64,000 nt of DNA, from NCBI GenBank assembly GCA_000828835.1, contig AP014633.1, positions 3,968,001-4,032,000 of the forward strand. Direction: 5' to 3'. The first letter of the stretch is position 1; each line of letters begins with the position of its first letter. The notes beneath the pieces were generated by a model. The model was given only the letters and a program-made list of their open reading frames with translations. It did no database searches and was not told the origin of the DNA. The position numbers and the translations under genes were made by a program. Of the stretch, positions 33,072 through 42,405 are shown piece after piece. Source of the DNA: Thioploca ingrica. GTDB taxonomy: Bacteria > Pseudomonadota > Gammaproteobacteria > Beggiatoales > Beggiatoaceae.

Positions 33072-35372
33072 TCACAAAGAACTATACTGCCGTCTTAGCC
33101 GGTGACGAACGACTTCTGCAATTGTGTTGAAGAAGAAGGTAAACAGGAACAGAATTAAACCGGCTAAAAATAGAATTCGATAATGGGTACTATTCACTTC
33201 CGATTCTGGCATCTCTACCGCAATATTCGCTGCGAGGGTGCGTAATCCTTGGAAGATACTAAAGTCCATTATCGGGGTGTTTCCCGTTGCCATTAGGACA
33301 ATCATGGTTTCGCCTACCGCCCGCCCCATTCCGATCATCACGGCGGAAAAAATGCCGGGACTGGCTGTCAAGATGACTACTCGAGTCATGGTTTGCCACG
33401 GCGTGGCACCTAATGCTAATGATCCCATCGTTAAATGTTTAGGTACGCTAAATATCGCATCTTCCGCAATAGAAAAAATGTTGGGAATGACTGCTAATCC
33501 CATGGCTATCCCCACGACGATGGCATTGCGTTGGTCAAAGGCAATTCCCAGTTGGGTCGTCAACCAGTTGGGCATGTCGCCATTGAAGAATGCTTTTTCC
33601 ACTGAATGTGATAATTCAAAAGCTATCCAGGTTATTAATAATAGCACCGGAATAAGTAAAGTGGATTGCCACCCTTCTGGGATCCCATAACGAATCGCAC
33701 GTGGCAGATAACTCCATCCGTAAGCAAAGAGTAAAGCGCCGCTGGGTATTAATAAAAATAGTAAAAACACGCCGAGTAAATTCGCTTCTATCACTGGCGC
33801 TAACCATAAACCGGCTAGAAAACCAAGAATAACGGTGGGTAACGCAGCCATGATTTCAATAGTGGGTTTAACAATTTTACGCATCCCTGCTGCCATGAAG
33901 TAGGCGGTATAAATAGCGCCGAAAATCGCTAGTGGTGTGGCAATGAGCATCGCGTAGAAAGCGGCTTTTAAGGTACCAAATGCCAGCGGTGTTAAGCTAA
34001 ATTTGGGTTCAAAATCGTTGCTCGCTGAGGAAGATTGCCAAATGTATTCTGGTTGATCATAACTTTCATACCATACTTTGCTCCACAAGGCTGACCAGGA
34101 TATTTCTGGATGTTCATTGTGAATTTTCCACAGTTGAATTTGTCCTTGTTCATCTTCTGCAAGTAACCGGTCGGCACGTGGTGTCAGGGCAATATGTTTA
34201 AGGGGTACACCGGCAGTGATTGATTTTACTATCAAGGTGCGATGTGCGGTTGAATGGTAAATCCCGACTTGACCCTGGTTGTCAGCAGTGACAAAACCTT
34301 TCCGCCGTTCTTCAATGGCGATATCGATAATCGGTGCAGTTTGGCTATGAAATTCCCGGATTGGCCGAAGTATTTTATTTTTATTTTCGTCTCGTGCTGG
34401 AAACCATTGGGTAATTTTACCACTGGAATCGCCTACTAATAGGGAAATATCACCCGTTAGGAATTTTAGCGCGGTAATGGTTTGATTGGCTTTTACCACC
34501 CGAATCCGTTCTAACATATGCGGGGATTTTTTATTGCTAATATCGATGCGTGAGATATAACCTTCGCTATCGGCAACATAGACAATTTTTTGCTGTTTAT
34601 CCAAAAGTAGGTGTGTCACTTGCGTCGATGGCGGTAAAAGTAAAGATAAGACACTATCGGTGCGATCGAAAGTGACTGATTCATCCAAGAACGAAATTTC
34701 TTTAACGACACTGGCTAGCACTAAGCGATTATCAGCCGTAACCGCCGCTAAGGTGTTAGTGGTTTCACCGAGTTGCACGGCTAAATGCCGCAATGATTTA
34801 GTGCCAGAAACTTTATCAACTACAATCGGTTCTTCCCCCAGTGGATACTTAATGCGGGGAGAAATGACCTTGACTCCATTCGGGTAAGAGATGTCGTAGA
34901 TTTGTTTGACCACTAAAGCACGACCGTCACTTAAACCTAAAGCGATTACACCGGTTGAGGAATCGGCTACGGCTAATTGCGTCATAGTGATTTCTGCCGG
35001 CAGAGGTAAGACTTGCTCGGCTATAACCGTTCCATCGGTTAATTTGAAAAAGACGACTCTGGCTTGGTCGGTAAAGCGAACCCCGACTTCATTTTGTTCT
35101 TCTGCCGCTAAATAGCGGGTCTTCCCGGCGGTCGGCGCTGGAATACTGAATTGTTGCATTTTTTCCATAGTGGCTGGCAATAACAGGGGAAACACGACAT
35201 ACAGCAGATAAAAAAAGATTAAGACGATGGCTATGATGACGCTGATACCGCCGATCGTCATGCTGTGTTGAGCGATTTTATCTTTGAGCATCCGCCACTT
35301 GCGACGGCGAATCGTAGTGTGATCGTAAATTGCAGATAAAACCGGGGTTGGATTTGGAGAGGTCGTATTCAT
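33072..35372 (-). CDS. pstC: PstC, phosphate permease subunit with beta-propeller insertion
   Basis: This 766-residue permease is about twice E. coli PstC length. Helix 1 (MTIGGISVIIAIVLIFFYLLYVVFPLL) is followed by ~400 periplasmic residues with WD40/propeller-like blades (GDSSGKITQWFPA, TADNQGQVGIYHS, DEQGQIQLWKI). The permease core is at ~460-766: LKAAFYAMLIATPLAIFGAIYTAYFM, PTIEIMAALPTVILGFLAGLWL and the EAA loop MGSLALGATPWQTMTRVVILTASPGIFSAV. This long form is known in marine and sulfur gammaproteobacteria. A Pho box lies 23 bases before the ATG, with a -10-like taaaat after it. No ribosome site is seen, so the message may be leaderless. pstS is not in the window. Confidence 0.94.
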   Translation of the reverse strand: MNTTSPNPTPVLSAIYDHTTIRRRKWRMLKDKIAQHSMTIGGISVIIAIVLIFFYLLYVVFPLLLPATMEKMQQFSIPAPTAGKTRYLAAEEQNEVGVRFTDQARVVFFKLTDGTVIAEQVLPLPAEITMTQLAVADSSTGVIALGLSDGRALVVKQIYDISYPNGVKVISPRIKYPLGEEPIVVDKVSGTKSLRHLAVQLGETTNTLAAVTADNRLVLASVVKEISFLDESVTFDRTDSVLSLLLPPSTQVTHLLLDKQQKIVYVADSEGYISRIDISNKKSPHMLERIRVVKANQTITALKFLTGDISLLVGDSSGKITQWFPARDENKNKILRPIREFHSQTAPIIDIAIEERRKGFVTADNQGQVGIYHSTAHRTLIVKSITAGVPLKHIALTPRADRLLAEDEQGQIQLWKIHNEHPEISWSALWSKVWYESYDQPEYIWQSSSASNDFEPKFSLTPLAFGTLKAAFYAMLIATPLAIFGAIYTAYFMAAGMRKIVKPTIEIMAALPTVILGFLAGLWLAPVIEANLLGVFLLFLLIPSGALLFAYGWSYLPRAIRYGIPEGWQSTLLIPVLLLITWIAFELSHSVEKAFFNGDMPNWLTTQLGIAFDQRNAIVVGIAMGLAVIPNIFSIAEDAIFSVPKHLTMGSLALGATPWQTMTRVVILTASPGIFSAVMIGMGRAVGETMIVLMATGNTPIMDFSIFQGLRTLAANIAVEMPESEVNSTHYRILFLAGLILFLFTFFFNTIAEVVRHRLRRQYSSL

Positions 35373-35394
35373 GTTACCATTTTAAAAAGCAATT

Positions 35395-35412
35395 ATGACC
35401 GGAATGTGACAA
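35395..35412 (-). promoter_or_regulatory. Pho box upstream of pstC
   Basis: On the minus strand TTGTCACATTCCGGTCAT gives two CTGTCAT-like half sites with a four-base spacer. Ten bases downstream TAAAAT can serve as the -10 element, which would place the start of transcription at or near the pstC ATG. Confidence 0.65.
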
Positions 35413-35434
35413 AAGGAATTATCCCATTAGGAAA

Positions 35435-35794
35435 TTAATTGTCGCCAATATAAATGCAACCGCTCGTACAAGTTTCTTGAAGGGTAATTTTCCATAAATT
35501 AGGCAATCTGGGTTTTAAATGCTGCCAAATCCAGCGAGCGATATTTTCACTCGTTGGGTTTTCTAACCCGGCTATTTCATTCAGATAATGATGATCTAAT
35601 TGTTCATAGAGTGGTGCAAAGGCGGTCTTAATGTCTGCAAAATCGGTGATCCATCCCATTTGCTCGTTGACTGTTCCAGCAACATGAATGGTTACTTGGA
35701 ATGAGTGTCCGTGTAGGCGCGCACATTTATGTCCGGTAGGGACATTAGGTAAATGGTGTGCTGCTTCAATATTAAATTGTTTGTAAATTTCCAT
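35435..35794 (-). CDS. queD: QueD, 6-carboxytetrahydropterin synthase
   Basis: This 119-residue enzyme converts dihydroneopterin triphosphate to 6-carboxy-tetrahydropterin in queuosine synthesis. Zinc ligands are seen in FNIEAAHHLP and RLHGHSF, the catalytic Cys in GHKCARLHGH, and the Asp/His and Glu of LDHHYLNE, NPTSENIARWIW and LQETCTSGCIY. It is upstream of pstC on the same strand, but the Pho box between them suggests separate transcription. It follows the lipoprotein gene by 15 bases. Confidence 0.93.
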   Translation of the reverse strand: MEIYKQFNIEAAHHLPNVPTGHKCARLHGHSFQVTIHVAGTVNEQMGWITDFADIKTAFAPLYEQLDHHYLNEIAGLENPTSENIARWIWQHLKPRLPNLWKITLQETCTSGCIYIGDN

Positions 35795-35809
35795 AAGTGG
35801 TCAAAAATT

Positions 35810-36598
35810 TTAGCGGCCGATTTTTTTATTCATTTCCTCAGTCTTTTGCCTGACAATTTCCTGAGCTTCGCCCGCTAACCAACGTGGTTCAATTTCCCAA
35901 TAGTCGGGCGTTTTTTTATGGTTTAATACCGAATTAGCCGCTAACGTCAGCAGAATAGCTTGCGCTTTTTGAGTTTGGAGCAATTTTTTGGGGAACGCTG
36001 CCCAATCAATCACGGTATCGAGCAGTTTACCGTGACTATCGGTCCGAAAAGGTTCATAAAATAAGCGATCAGTTGTTAAAAATGAGCGGATACGTTGAGG
36101 GGAATGCTTATCAACGACTTCAATCGTGGTGAATGGACGGTAAACCACGCTTAATAAAACATTTTCACCCGGCGAATCTTCAATGCTAGTTAATAAGTAA
36201 TACTGACTGTCATAAACACCGTATTGTTGCAGTATTTTTTGGAAAAACTGAGTGGCTTGTTGCATTCGGGTAAACACGACGCCGGTATCGCCACTGGGGG
36301 GAACTTCAGCCAGCGATTTGCCATAAGCAGATTGGTAAGTATCTTCTAAGTTAATATGAGCTTGTGCTTGAATTAAGCCTTGATTAAGGGTGTTTAAATT
36401 AGTAGCCAGATAATAGGGTACTGAGGCAATTCCTTCTAATAAACCCGCTGCAATTTGTAAAGGCGAAAGCAGTAAATGTCCTAAACCACTTAATGCCGAT
36501 GAAAAGCCATGTTCTACACTGGGTCCAGTGGCTGGCGAAGTGGCACAAGCTAAGAGTAATCCACCTAACCAAGCAATAAATAAGTTTTTCTTTATCAT
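35810..36598 (-). CDS. Hypothetical lipoprotein
   Basis: This 262-residue protein has a lipoprotein signal (LFIAWLGGLLLACATSP; Cys ~18), so it should be membrane-anchored outside the cytoplasm. A hydrophobic stretch follows (ALSGLGHLLLSPLQIAAGLLEGIASVPYYLA), then an alpha/beta part with VLLSVVYRPFTTIEVVDK and IDWAAFPKKLLQTQKAQAILLTLAANSVL. No family is recognised. It lies 6 bases after the SirB2 gene and 15 before queD, forming a small unit whose common purpose is unclear. Confidence 0.75.
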   Translation of the reverse strand: MIKKNLFIAWLGGLLLACATSPATGPSVEHGFSSALSGLGHLLLSPLQIAAGLLEGIASVPYYLATNLNTLNQGLIQAQAHINLEDTYQSAYGKSLAEVPPSGDTGVVFTRMQQATQFFQKILQQYGVYDSQYYLLTSIEDSPGENVLLSVVYRPFTTIEVVDKHSPQRIRSFLTTDRLFYEPFRTDSHGKLLDTVIDWAAFPKKLLQTQKAQAILLTLAANSVLNHKKTPDYWEIEPRWLAGEAQEIVRQKTEEMNKKIGR

Positions 36599-36604
36599 AA
36601 CTGT

Positions 36605-36985
36605 TTACCAAATCAGTGGATTAGCCGCTCGCGTTATCGCGACGGTAACCAGGTAAAAAAATATCCCCAAGGCACTTATCCACGCAGTAAGACGAATAGT
36701 TTTCGTTTTACCCCGTTTAAGTGCAATACTACCTAAAATAATATACAGCAGCAAAGCGAGTAATTTAGCAGTTAACCAGTGATTAACGAATGGATATTGG
36801 TGAATGGTGAAAACTAAACTGATACCGCTCAGCAATAAAGCCGAATCAATCAGGTGAGGGACTATTTTAACCCAACGTCGTTGTAAGCGGGGATGGTTTT
36901 GTATCATCCAGATTCCCCGAATGAAGAATGACAGAAAGGTCAGTGATACACAGAAAATATGAACACTTTTGAGCGTAAGATACAT
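36605..36985 (-). CDS. SirB2 family membrane protein
   Basis: This 126-residue protein has four membrane helices, with SirB2 features: YLTLKSVHIFCVSLTFLSFFIRGIWM, a His in VPHLIDSALLLSGISLV and LTAKLLALLLYIILGSIALKRG. The family was named from Salmonella invasion regulation, but its biochemical role is unknown; many free-living bacteria carry it. The start at 36985 matches the family length. Confidence 0.9.
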   Translation of the reverse strand: MYLTLKSVHIFCVSLTFLSFFIRGIWMIQNHPRLQRRWVKIVPHLIDSALLLSGISLVFTIHQYPFVNHWLTAKLLALLLYIILGSIALKRGKTKTIRLTAWISALGIFFYLVTVAITRAANPLIW

Positions 36986-37105
36986 CGTACTTTATTGATC
37001 TAATTTTTAATTAGCACTGATTAATTTGACCCAGTTAATTTTCAGCAGTCAATTATATTAAATGTAAGCAAGAAATAAGTCCGGGTATTTTTTACTTAGC
37101 CTGGT

Positions 37106-37948
37106 TCAAATGGGTGTAAATTGGTGTAAAAAAGTTTCGGTTAGTTCTTTGGCTTCTTCCAGACTAATAACGCTGGTTTTAAATAAAGCGCGAAGGATTA
37201 ACCAAAAATACAATACTTGAAACTCTTCATCACTCAAGCTGCCTTGTAAGGTTTTCGGATGTGGTAGGGGTTGGATTAAATAGCTATTACCCACTAAATC
37301 AAATAATTTTTGTTCTACGAGGGTTCCAATTGCAAATATAACCCGTGGTTTAAGAATGTTAATTTCATAAGCGAGAAATTCTCGGAAGCAGTTTCTAATA
37401 CAATCTTCTTGATAAGAATTAATAGCTTTTACTTGCTGCTCTGGATTACTCATCCCACATTTGACTAAATGAGTCACATAAGCATTAGCTAACCGAAAAG
37501 TTAAAATCGTGCTTAACATAAAGTGACTTTCTGCTGTGGCTTGAAATTGATTAAGAGAATTCGCTTCACCTTCAATCCAGCACCATTTTTTAGCCGGTCG
37601 TTTAGAATAATTTAAATAATTAACTTCGGTGTAAATCTCATTATCAGTAGGAATGTCATAGATAAACATCACCGATTCATCGTGCCAATCATTGAGTGAT
37701 TCTAAGGGAGATTTTAAAGATTCAATAAAGTCAGCACTATGAGCACCATGAGAGAGGTAACTGAGTTGAAAACTCCGGTCATTTACGGCTCTATGCCAGT
37801 TCTTTTTTTCACAAGAAATACAATAGGATTTGATTGGATAATGTTCATAGTGGTTGCGCCGATAATCAGAGAAGGTATATGACTCAATCTGAGGAAAATC
37901 TAAATTAATTAATTTGCTGAAGTTTAATTCTCTCAATTCTTCTATCAT
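37106..37948 (-). CDS. Uracil-DNA-glycosylase-like fold protein (tentative)
   Basis: This 280-residue protein is not firmly recognised. Its C-terminal half has the pattern NCFREFLAYEINILKPRVIFAIGTLVEQKLF followed later by LPHPK, like the 'C..L..EI....P..I..LG ... HPS' core of family 4/5 uracil-DNA glycosylases. The N-terminal half carries CISCEKKNW and KKWCWIEGE Cys/Trp patches. The active-site GxxPG motif expected near the N-terminus of such enzymes is not evident, so it may be a diverged or inactive member. It stands alone, with gaps on both sides. Confidence 0.45.
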   Translation of the reverse strand: MIEELRELNFSKLINLDFPQIESYTFSDYRRNHYEHYPIKSYCISCEKKNWHRAVNDRSFQLSYLSHGAHSADFIESLKSPLESLNDWHDESVMFIYDIPTDNEIYTEVNYLNYSKRPAKKWCWIEGEANSLNQFQATAESHFMLSTILTFRLANAYVTHLVKCGMSNPEQQVKAINSYQEDCIRNCFREFLAYEINILKPRVIFAIGTLVEQKLFDLVGNSYLIQPLPHPKTLQGSLSDEEFQVLYFWLILRALFKTSVISLEEAKELTETFLHQFTPI

Positions 37949-38461
37949 TGGCTTTACTCTTTAGGTTAGTGACTTGATTAGGATTCACGTAACAGTCGGT
38001 AACTATTTTAATTTACCCAAAAAAATTGATGCACTTTATCATGATACTTTACTGACAAAAAGTTAAAAATTGATTGATGCCAATTCTATTTTAATCAAGT
38101 GAGAGTATAGGGGATTAGCTTCAATGCCATTAAATTAAGCGAGTTGAAGTTCTCCCTCTCCCGCTGGGAGAGGGTTGGGGTGAGGGAAAAAATCGTTGAT
38201 TTTTCAAACCCCTTTGACCCTCACCCCAACCCCTTTCCCAAAAGGAGAGGGAAACTTTTCCTTAACTTAATGGCAGTGGGGATTAGCTTGAATATTAACC
38301 GATTAAATCCTCCCTAACTCCCCTTTTTCAAAAGAAGAACTTCTTAAGTTGATGGCAGTAACCCTACTCCAATTGGCGAAGCGATTATTTCTTACCTTTA
38401 AATATTACCCGTTTAAGAATCCCCATTGTTCGCAAAGAAAATGGGGAAATATCAGTTTAAG
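37949..38461. other. Intergenic region with a complex fold-back repeat
   Basis: No gene. A small hairpin ccctctccc/gggagaggg (38154-38174) runs into ttggggtgaggg (38175-38186), which pairs with ccctcaccccaa (38218-38229), and ggagaggg at 38244-38251 can pair back to 38154. A near duplicate phrase, cttaacttaatggcagt (~38261) and cttaagttgatggcagt (~38342), suggests nested copies of a mobile repeat. Confidence 0.6.
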
Positions 38462-41400
38462 CTAAGTTTGATGATAATGACGTAAGTAAAATGCCCGCCA
38501 GGCTCTGTTAAAACGTTGTTCTAAAACTAAAGTTTGCTCAGCGGGTGCTGCACCACTTAAATACCAAGCCCGTTCTACTTCTTCGGCTTCTATTGGCTTA
38601 TCCACGATTTTTCTTTCACCACCACTCATGGCTTCTGACAAACGCGCCACTTGATAAGCCATACGAGCTTGTGCTGCTCCAGAAGGTGATTCTATACCGG
38701 CGGCAATTTCCATCCGAATACATAAAGTTTCTTTATGACTTAAAACCGTTGCCTTCACCGCTGATTCGCCAGTTAAAGCCGTACAGGCTTGTTGAAAACG
38801 TTGTTCTAGGGTTGCTTCCCAATGCGGATCTTCGAGTTTAGGAAGTTGTGCCCAAGCTGATTGAATCATGGCTAACGCTTGTGGTTCTAGTTGAGCTTCT
38901 AGCCGTACCCACGTATCTGCTTGCTCTAGTTCCACACAAAAAGCTGCTTTGAATCTTAACGTATCCAGTTGTTCGCGGCGTTCATTCGCTAACTGAGCGT
39001 GATATCGTTTATCTACTTGCTGACACGCTTTATCAAACCGTTCTTCTATGACCTCAATGGCTTTAATCTTTTTCCGCCATAAGGTAGAGCTATTATTAGC
39101 TTTATCCCAATCTAATCGCAGATTTCTCCAACTTTCTCTCAGCTTTTTCAGTTGCACCAAGGCTGATTTGATGGCTTCTCCAGTTAACTGAGATAAAGCT
39201 TCAACTTGTTCACATAATTGAATTTTAGAATCTAAATAAGTTTGTAATTCTTGTTTAAGCGTTTCTTGTTGTTGTTTCCGATAGTCAAATACGGTATCAC
39301 AGCTATCCCGAAATACTTTCCAGAATTCGCGTTCCACCCGACGGTTTCCTGGCACAGTGACATACCATTGTTCTTGAATTTTTTTAACCTGTTCAATGGC
39401 TTCATTGATTTTAGCCTCACTGATCTTTCTAATTTCCGTATCACTCACATCGACTCGGCTTGCTTGGATGTTGATAGCTTCTTGAAGTTGACGAATGATT
39501 TGATCGATTTGACCCATTAAACGTAAGCGATAACGACAATTCCGTTGTTGTTCTGCGTCTAAGTGCAGTTGGACGATTTGCATAGCAGATTGGAATCGTC
39601 TTTGGATGGTTTTTTTTACTTTCCGATCCGTCGTACCAATGTTTCGCCAAGCGTGTTCTATTTCACGAACGAGATGGTAAATTTTCTTCCAATCCGTCGG
39701 TTGCTCCCATTGGGTTTCTTGAACGAAAGTTTCTAACTGTTCACATAACGCCTGTTTTTTATGAAAATTTTGTTCGCGTTCTTGTGCTTGGTTATTAAAA
39801 TGAACTTGGCAGGGCGTATAAGCCATTTGACTGGCTTGATTAAAGCGTTCCCATAGTTCTTGTGAGTGTCCCTGAGAACCGAGTTGTTTCCACTTAATTT
39901 GAGCTTCTCGAATCAAGCGAGCAATTTCTTCCGGATGGCGATCTTCTTGGTGGGCTAAATTTTCCATTTGTAGGCATAATTGTTCTCGATAACGCTGATA
40001 TAAAGCATGACAAGCCTGATAAAATCGTTCCCGCAATGGTTGCGAATAACCCGCCGGTCCAAGTCGCTTCCAGGCGGTTTGCTTTTCTTCCGTTAATAAC
40101 AGCAATTCAGCGGCGGTATCAAATTCAGTCGTCAACAAATCTTCGACTTCTTGACATAGGTTTTCCCGTTCGAGTTTATTTCCCCAACGTTGCCAACCGC
40201 GTAACTGGTTGATTTTGGCAGTACAACTTTGTAGCCGTTTCTCTAGGGATTTATGGCGGGTTACGGAGAGACTGTCAAACGTTTGAAATAATTGGCGTGC
40301 TTCTTGTTCTAGTGGAATAGCGGTTTTTAACTCACCATTTTCTAGCGCTAATTCCAAATCTTTCAATAACGGTTTAAGTTCATGAACCGTTTGTTCTCGT
40401 TGTTGTTTTTGCTCTTGTAAGCGGGTTGCTAGCGCGCCCAGTGTATTGGTAAATCGATTTTGTAAAGTAACCAATAATTCATTGGCTTGATCGGCAACAA
40501 AAATGGACTGCCAACGTTCTTGTAAATCAGTTACCGATTCTGGTTTAAGTGCGACGTTATTATGGAGTAAGGTTTCTGCTTCAGTACAAATATTTTCTAG
40601 AGTCGTCGCTAAATGATGATATTCTTGCAGTTTTTGGATGCGTTTTTGGCCAGTTAAAACTGCTCGATCGAAACGCAGTTGCCAATAACGATCTTCAGCC
40701 GGTTCATCGAGTTTATCGGTATTTTCCCATTGGGTTTGGAGTGCTTGGCTACGTTGCTCGATAGCGGTTTTCTCTTCATCAACTAAACGGGGTTGGTTAT
40801 TCAATTCTGTCAATAAAGATTCGATTTGCTCACACAAATTTTGTTTAGTTGCCCGTAGTGGTCCGAGGGCTTGTTCCCGTTGTTGAGCAGCTTGTTGTGC
40901 TTGTTGATACCGTTCAAACCGCACCACGATATTTTGTTGGGTTTGAGAGCAACGGGTCTGAAATTCATGTTCGGCTTCACTCGCGACACTTTGCCACCTT
41001 TCTTGTAGGCGTTTAAATTCCGCCTGCTCCTGCTTCCAAACTTTAGATTCTTCTATAACTGTTATGTTTTCTTGGAGCAACGGCGAATTTTCTGCCGCTA
41101 ATCGACGTTCTAATGACTCAAGTCGTCCACAGATGGCTTCACATTCAGCACGTATCCGTTTAGGACGTTCTAAGGATTCAATCAACTCATCTAATTTTTC
41201 TCGAGCTTTGCGACTCACTCTTTTATCACGATTACGAGCGGCTTTAAACACGCGCTCTAAAGTTGATTTTTGAGTTAATTTTTCGACTGCCGCTAAACGG
41301 ACTTCACTGACAGAGTCATTAATCGCAATATCACCTAATAAGCCTTCCCGATCAAGTTGTTCGATAGCAGTCAAGCGCAGTTCGGGTTCTTGACCTTGGA

Positions 41401-41737
41401 CAGCAACCTGTGCAATCACCTCCACATTTAGGTTTTGTCTAAGCCAAGCAAGACGTTTTTCTAAGCTAGGACTCTTGTCTTTTTGACCACAAAGTAATTG
41501 TTTGAGTCGTTGAGTAGCCAGTTCTCGTACTTCGCCTTCGGGGTCCTGTTGCGCAATAGCAGTCATTATTTCGAGATCATTTATTTTTACTAATGCGGCT
41601 TTTCTGACTTCAGCAACGTTATCATGTTGTGCGATCTCATGAATGATGACGGGATCGCTCACAGTTTCTAATGCTGATTTGCGAATCTCCGGATCGCGAT
41701 GTTGCCATTTTGGTTTGATAAGGTTATCAAAAATCAT
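38462..41737 (-). CDS. Giant HEAT-repeat / DUF349-repeat protein
   Basis: This 1091-residue cytoplasmic protein opens with about five HEAT-like repeats (residues ~8-180), each with 'DPEIRKSALETV' or 'VAEVRKAALVKI' and 'SEVRLAAVEKL' helices. The rest is long helical, coiled-coil DUF349 repeats, marked by W-x2-L/I and RF-x-A spacing (WKRLGPAGYSQPLRERFYQACHALYQRY, WKQLGSQGHSQELWERFNQAS, WRNIGTTDRKVKKTIQRRFQ). DUF349 proteins occur widely, with roles proposed in chromosome or stress biology but no settled function. HEAT repeats should bind proteins. No signal peptide or membrane segment is seen. It is a single-gene unit. Confidence 0.9.
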   Translation of the reverse strand: MIFDNLIKPKWQHRDPEIRKSALETVSDPVIIHEIAQHDNVAEVRKAALVKINDLEIMTAIAQQDPEGEVRELATQRLKQLLCGQKDKSPSLEKRLAWLRQNLNVEVIAQVAVQGQEPELRLTAIEQLDREGLLGDIAINDSVSEVRLAAVEKLTQKSTLERVFKAARNRDKRVSRKAREKLDELIESLERPKRIRAECEAICGRLESLERRLAAENSPLLQENITVIEESKVWKQEQAEFKRLQERWQSVASEAEHEFQTRCSQTQQNIVVRFERYQQAQQAAQQREQALGPLRATKQNLCEQIESLLTELNNQPRLVDEEKTAIEQRSQALQTQWENTDKLDEPAEDRYWQLRFDRAVLTGQKRIQKLQEYHHLATTLENICTEAETLLHNNVALKPESVTDLQERWQSIFVADQANELLVTLQNRFTNTLGALATRLQEQKQQREQTVHELKPLLKDLELALENGELKTAIPLEQEARQLFQTFDSLSVTRHKSLEKRLQSCTAKINQLRGWQRWGNKLERENLCQEVEDLLTTEFDTAAELLLLTEEKQTAWKRLGPAGYSQPLRERFYQACHALYQRYREQLCLQMENLAHQEDRHPEEIARLIREAQIKWKQLGSQGHSQELWERFNQASQMAYTPCQVHFNNQAQEREQNFHKKQALCEQLETFVQETQWEQPTDWKKIYHLVREIEHAWRNIGTTDRKVKKTIQRRFQSAMQIVQLHLDAEQQRNCRYRLRLMGQIDQIIRQLQEAINIQASRVDVSDTEIRKISEAKINEAIEQVKKIQEQWYVTVPGNRRVEREFWKVFRDSCDTVFDYRKQQQETLKQELQTYLDSKIQLCEQVEALSQLTGEAIKSALVQLKKLRESWRNLRLDWDKANNSSTLWRKKIKAIEVIEERFDKACQQVDKRYHAQLANERREQLDTLRFKAAFCVELEQADTWVRLEAQLEPQALAMIQSAWAQLPKLEDPHWEATLEQRFQQACTALTGESAVKATVLSHKETLCIRMEIAAGIESPSGAAQARMAYQVARLSEAMSGGERKIVDKPIEAEEVERAWYLSGAAPAEQTLVLEQRFNRAWRAFYLRHYHQT

Positions 41738-42098
41738 TGTATCCCATTAATCTTGGTTGAAAAAAACCAGTGAATTTGAATCGAATAGCAAGTGAGCTTA
41801 GGACAGCTTGGTAGCGCTAAATCTATAGCAATATTAGCCCAGTCGCTAAAATCACTTTCGCTTTAGCACTATCGATAGCTTAATCTCCTTATTATAAATA
41901 GCTTGAGTATAAAGTATCTCAATTTATACCCATTTTAAATTCAAAAAAAATTTTATGAGAAACTTGGGTGGTTAAAGTAGTAATGGGTATAGTTAACTTG
42001 TTTATCAACAACTTTTTGTGGATATAAAGCTAATTATTGGCATTATACAACAATAAGCAGAAAATACACGATCGGTAACTCATCACTGGAATGAATTA
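41738..42098. other. Intergenic, nothing recognised
   Basis: This is AT-rich sequence upstream of the DUF349 gene and before the IS66 scrap. I see neither gene nor clear repeat. Confidence 0.4.
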
Positions 42099-42224
42099 AG
42101 CGTGGATTCGGTACTAAAAGACTTCAAGGGCATAGCAGTGCATGACTGTTGGTCGCCCTATTTCAAATTCAGCGAAGCGCGTCATGCCCTAGGTGGCGCA
42201 CACCTGCTGCACGAACTCAAGTGA
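42099..42224 (+). pseudogene. IS66-family transposase fragment
   Basis: Forty-one codons read LKDFKGIAVHDCWSPYFKF and then SEARHALGGAHLLHELK before TGA 42222-42224. This matches the catalytic DDE-region segment of IS66 transposases (GVAVHDGWAPYFKY... HALCNAHLLREL). Nothing upstream or downstream belongs to the transposase, so only an internal scrap remains. It is clearly more GC-rich than the surrounding DNA. Confidence 0.75.
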
Positions 42225-42405
42225 ACCTAAAAATTTCACATTTTCTTCAAACTTTCTCTACAATTTTAGTTTATCCTCATTTCATGGTAGTGGTTACTTT
42301 TTTCCAAGAAATTAGGCTACTTAATTAGTTATAGTAACTGAGTTGGGAAAAATTGTTATAACCAACCCAATCTTTTTGTGAAACTAATCCAATGAGGTAA
42401 TAACT

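Noticed and set aside
31317-34439. Several plus-strand frames over pstA and pstC
   Set aside because: They are shadows of well-recognised permease genes, with no ribosome sites or family resemblance.
38101-38460. Integration attachment site
   Set aside because: The inverted G/C-rich arms are better explained as a dispersed fold-back repeat; no integrase or tRNA is nearby.
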